A stretch of DNA of 64,000 bases from contig UNRJ01000002.1 in the NCBI GenBank assembly GCA_900537125.1, positions 372,001-436,000 of the forward strand. Reading direction: 5' to 3'. Under the pieces are notes generated by a model. That model searched no databases. It saw only the letters and a list, made by a program, of their open reading frames with translations, and was not told the DNA's origin. Below, piece by piece: positions 62,194-64,000 of the stretch; positions within the stretch are counted from its first letter, which is position 1, and the number at the start of each line of letters is the position of its first letter. The position numbers and the translations under genes were made by a program. This DNA comes from Rhodobacteraceae bacterium Alg238-R152. GTDB taxonomy: Bacteria > Pseudomonadota > Alphaproteobacteria > Rhodobacterales > Rhodobacteraceae.

Positions 62194-62997
62194 TCAGCTG
62201 TAAGCGAAGTAAAGTAAGGCGATGCCCAAAAGGACGCGGTAGATCACGTAAGGCGTGAAGCTGATGGAGCGCAATAGGCGCATCATCAGTGCCAGGGCGA
62301 ACAGGGCGGCGAAGAAAGAGAAGACGGCTGCAATGGCAGCGTCGCAGGCCAGATCCATGTCGGCTTCTTTGATGACGTCCAAGGAGAGCAATGCGCCGCT
62401 TGCCAAAATGGTTGGGATCGACATCAGCATGGACAATTTGGCTGCATCCTTGCGGGCGTACCCCAAATGGCGTGCACCGGTGATTGTGATGCCGGAGCGC
62501 GAGGTGCCGGGGATCAGGGCGACGGTCTGCCACAAACCCATGCGCCATGCGTCTTTGAGAGACCAGTCGGTTTCACACTTTTCTTGCGGACTGTGTTGAT
62601 CCATCCAATAGAGCAGAAGCCCGAAGAGAATCATGGTCCATCCGATCACCGCAGTGGAGCGGAAAGTTTCGTCCAATCCTGTGAGTTTTAAGATGAGGCC
62701 AGCTACAATCACCGGGATAGTTGCGACGGTTAAAAGGTAGGCAAGGCGTGACCCAGGTGTATCAACTCGACCTATCAGCATTCTTGGCAAGCCACCGAAG
62801 GCGATTTTCACGTCGCTCCAAAAATAGAGGATCACCGCGCCCAATGTGCCGACGTGGGCGGCCACGTCGATGGCGAGTCCCTGATCGGGCAACGGTGTCA
62901 GCTTTGACAGGAGAATCAGGTGTCCAGACGAACTCACGGGGAGGAATTCGGTGATGCCCTGAAGAATTGCCACTAGAAAAATGTGGAATAGAGCCAT
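62194..62997 (-). CDS. uppP: undecaprenyl-diphosphatase UppP (BacA)
   Basis: Integral membrane phosphatase that regenerates undecaprenyl phosphate for peptidoglycan and polysaccharide synthesis; overexpression gives bacitracin tolerance in known members. 267 residues, about eight membrane segments; catalytic motifs EFLPVSSSGHLIL and PGTSRSGITITGARHLG are intact. Divergent from gltD. Confidence 0.95.
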   Translation of the reverse strand: MALFHIFLVAILQGITEFLPVSSSGHLILLSKLTPLPDQGLAIDVAAHVGTLGAVILYFWSDVKIAFGGLPRMLIGRVDTPGSRLAYLLTVATIPVIVAGLILKLTGLDETFRSTAVIGWTMILFGLLLYWMDQHSPQEKCETDWSLKDAWRMGLWQTVALIPGTSRSGITITGARHLGYARKDAAKLSMLMSIPTILASGALLSLDVIKEADMDLACDAAIAAVFSFFAALFALALMMRLLRSISFTPYVIYRVLLGIALLYFAYS

Positions 62998-63067
62998 TTT
63001 TGATGGGATCCTTCATTGAATGGCTCCGGTATAATTGGTCAATGATTCAAGGGAAATACAGAATATA

Positions 63068-63082
63068 GGTCCGACTCGGACC
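63068..63082. promoter_or_regulatory. palindrome in the uppP-gltD intergenic region
   Basis: GGTCCGA-C-TCGGACC, a perfect 7-base dyad about 70 bases upstream of the uppP start. Candidate operator or RNA hairpin. Confidence 0.45.
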
Positions 63083-63141
63083 AATAAGTTGACATTTTTT
63101 TGGATTTCGAGTGGGTGAATCGGTAAAAAACTGAATTATAG

Positions 63142-63156
63142 GTCAGTATAACTGAC
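63142..63156. promoter_or_regulatory. palindrome upstream of gltD
   Basis: GTCAGT-ATA-ACTGAC, a perfect 6-base dyad 62 bases upstream of the gltD GTG. Candidate operator for nitrogen-assimilation control. Confidence 0.45.
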
Positions 63157-63218
63157 TTTTATATCCCGTGAATATTATCTAAACACTCCGAACTGGATTT
63201 AATCAGGAGGCAGCTGAC

Positions 63219-64000
63219 GTGGCTAAGCAACCTATGCTGAAATTTGTGACTGTGGATCGCGACATGCCGGAGAAGCGTGGCGCCACTGTACGCAAGGAAG
63301 ATTTCGACGAAATCTATGCGGAGTTCGCTCAGGCGAAAGCAGAAGAGCAGGCGAGTCGGTGTAGCCAATGTGGCGTGCCGTACTGCCAAAGCCACTGCCC
63401 GCTGCACAATAACATTCCTGACTGGCTGCGTCTGACGGCGACCGGCCGGTTGGAAGAAGCCTATGCTGTGAGCCAAGCGACAAACACCTTCCCGGAAATC
63501 TGTGGCCGTATCTGCCCGCAGGACCGTTTGTGTGAAGGCAACTGCGTGATCGAGCAATCTGGCCACGGCACCGTGACCATTGGCTCGGTGGAAAAATACA
63601 TCACCGACACCGCCTGGGAAAAAGGCTGGGTGAAGGCTATTGCCCCTGCGCAGGAGCGTTCTGAGAGCGTAGGCATTATTGGTGCGGGACCTGGTGGGCT
63701 GGCGGCAGCGGACCGTTTGCGTCGCGCGGGTTTGCAAGTGACCATCTATGATCGCTATGACCGCGCTGGTGGTTTGCTGACCTACGGGATTCCGGGATTT
63801 AAGCTGGAAAAAGAAGTGGTTATGCGTCGCAACAAGCTGCTCGAAGATGGCGGCGTGACCTTCAAGTTGAACTGCAATGTGGGTGAAGACATCACGTTTC
63901 AGGACATTCGTGACGCACATGACGCGGTGATCATTGCGACCGGTGTCTATAAGAGCCGCGACCTTGGCGGGCCAGGTGCCGGAGCCAAAGGCATTGTAAA
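63219..64000 (+). CDS. gltD: glutamate synthase (NADPH) small subunit, 5' part
   Basis: Supplies electrons from NADPH through FAD and Fe-S centres to the large subunit that makes glutamate from glutamine and 2-oxoglutarate. The first 260 residues are visible: cysteine cluster CSQCGVPYCQSHCP and ICGRICPQDRLCEGNC, then FAD-binding IIGAGPGGLAAADRLRRAG. GTG 63219 follows CAGGAGG by eight bases. The gene runs off the right edge. A standalone related oxidoreductase cannot be excluded without seeing gltB. Confidence 0.92.
   Translation, partial: MAKQPMLKFVTVDRDMPEKRGATVRKEDFDEIYAEFAQAKAEEQASRCSQCGVPYCQSHCPLHNNIPDWLRLTATGRLEEAYAVSQATNTFPEICGRICPQDRLCEGNCVIEQSGHGTVTIGSVEKYITDTAWEKGWVKAIAPAQERSESVGIIGAGPGGLAAADRLRRAGLQVTIYDRYDRAGGLLTYGIPGFKLEKEVVMRRNKLLEDGGVTFKLNCNVGEDITFQDIRDAHDAVIIATGVYKSRDLGGPGAGAKGIV

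Overview
The window looks like a chromosomal segment of a marine alphaproteobacterium of the Rhodobacterales (Roseobacter group). Three things point there: the conserved order rnd-kdsD-lptC-lptA-lptB-hpf-ptsN, the mutM/echA next to ubiE-ubiB block, and the abundance of TRAP and peptide-type ABC transporters. Base composition is moderately GC-rich throughout. I see no insertion sequence, prophage, CRISPR array or plasmid function.

Layout. 1-15 kb is a surface-polysaccharide locus: PAP phosphatase (cysQ), CMP-Kdo synthetase (kdsB), glycosyltransferases, sugar-nucleotide epimerases and dehydratase, a Wza-type export lipoprotein, galU, galE, a GT14-like enzyme and a protein with two sulfotransferase-like halves. 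15-20.8 kb holds ptsN, hpf, the Lpt lipopolysaccharide-export genes, kdsD, an RNase D and a Kdo-kinase-like protein. 20.8-27 kb is an iron-type uptake locus (di-haem peroxidase, two imelysins, DUF1111 di-haem protein, DUF1513) with two copies of one operator-like motif. 27-42.7 kb is mostly housekeeping: echA, mutM, ubiE, ubiB, dapA, a lytic transglycosylase, separate MnmC-type halves, an Ada-like protein, a TetR/fatty-acid-hydroxylase pair, a bacterial voltage-gated sodium channel and an NDUFA9-like protein. Then come tRNA-Leu(CAG) and, at 43-50 kb, a TRAP transporter operon with an M81 (MlrC) hydrolase, a D-threonine-aldolase-type PLP enzyme and RidA, divergent from an RpiR regulator.

50-61.6 kb is the most interesting part. 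A seven-gene operon (peptide-type ABC transporter, a frameshifted GNAT gene and a cytoplasmic GH20 hexosaminidase) lies divergent from a hybrid sensor kinase of about 1,100 residues. Its extreme C-terminus resembles the DNA-binding domain of Vibrio ChiS, the membrane-bound direct regulator of chitin utilisation. Gene content and arrangement suggest a roseobacter chitin-oligosaccharide sensing, uptake and cleavage module. The window ends with rpsT, uppP and the 5' part of gltD.

How the genes connect. Kdo synthesis (kdsD, kdsB), Kdo modification (the kinase-like gene) and LptABC serve lipopolysaccharide. The sulfotransferase-like protein and CysQ would fit a sulfated polysaccharide. The two transporter operons each pair uptake with cytoplasmic cleavage enzymes and a divergent regulator.
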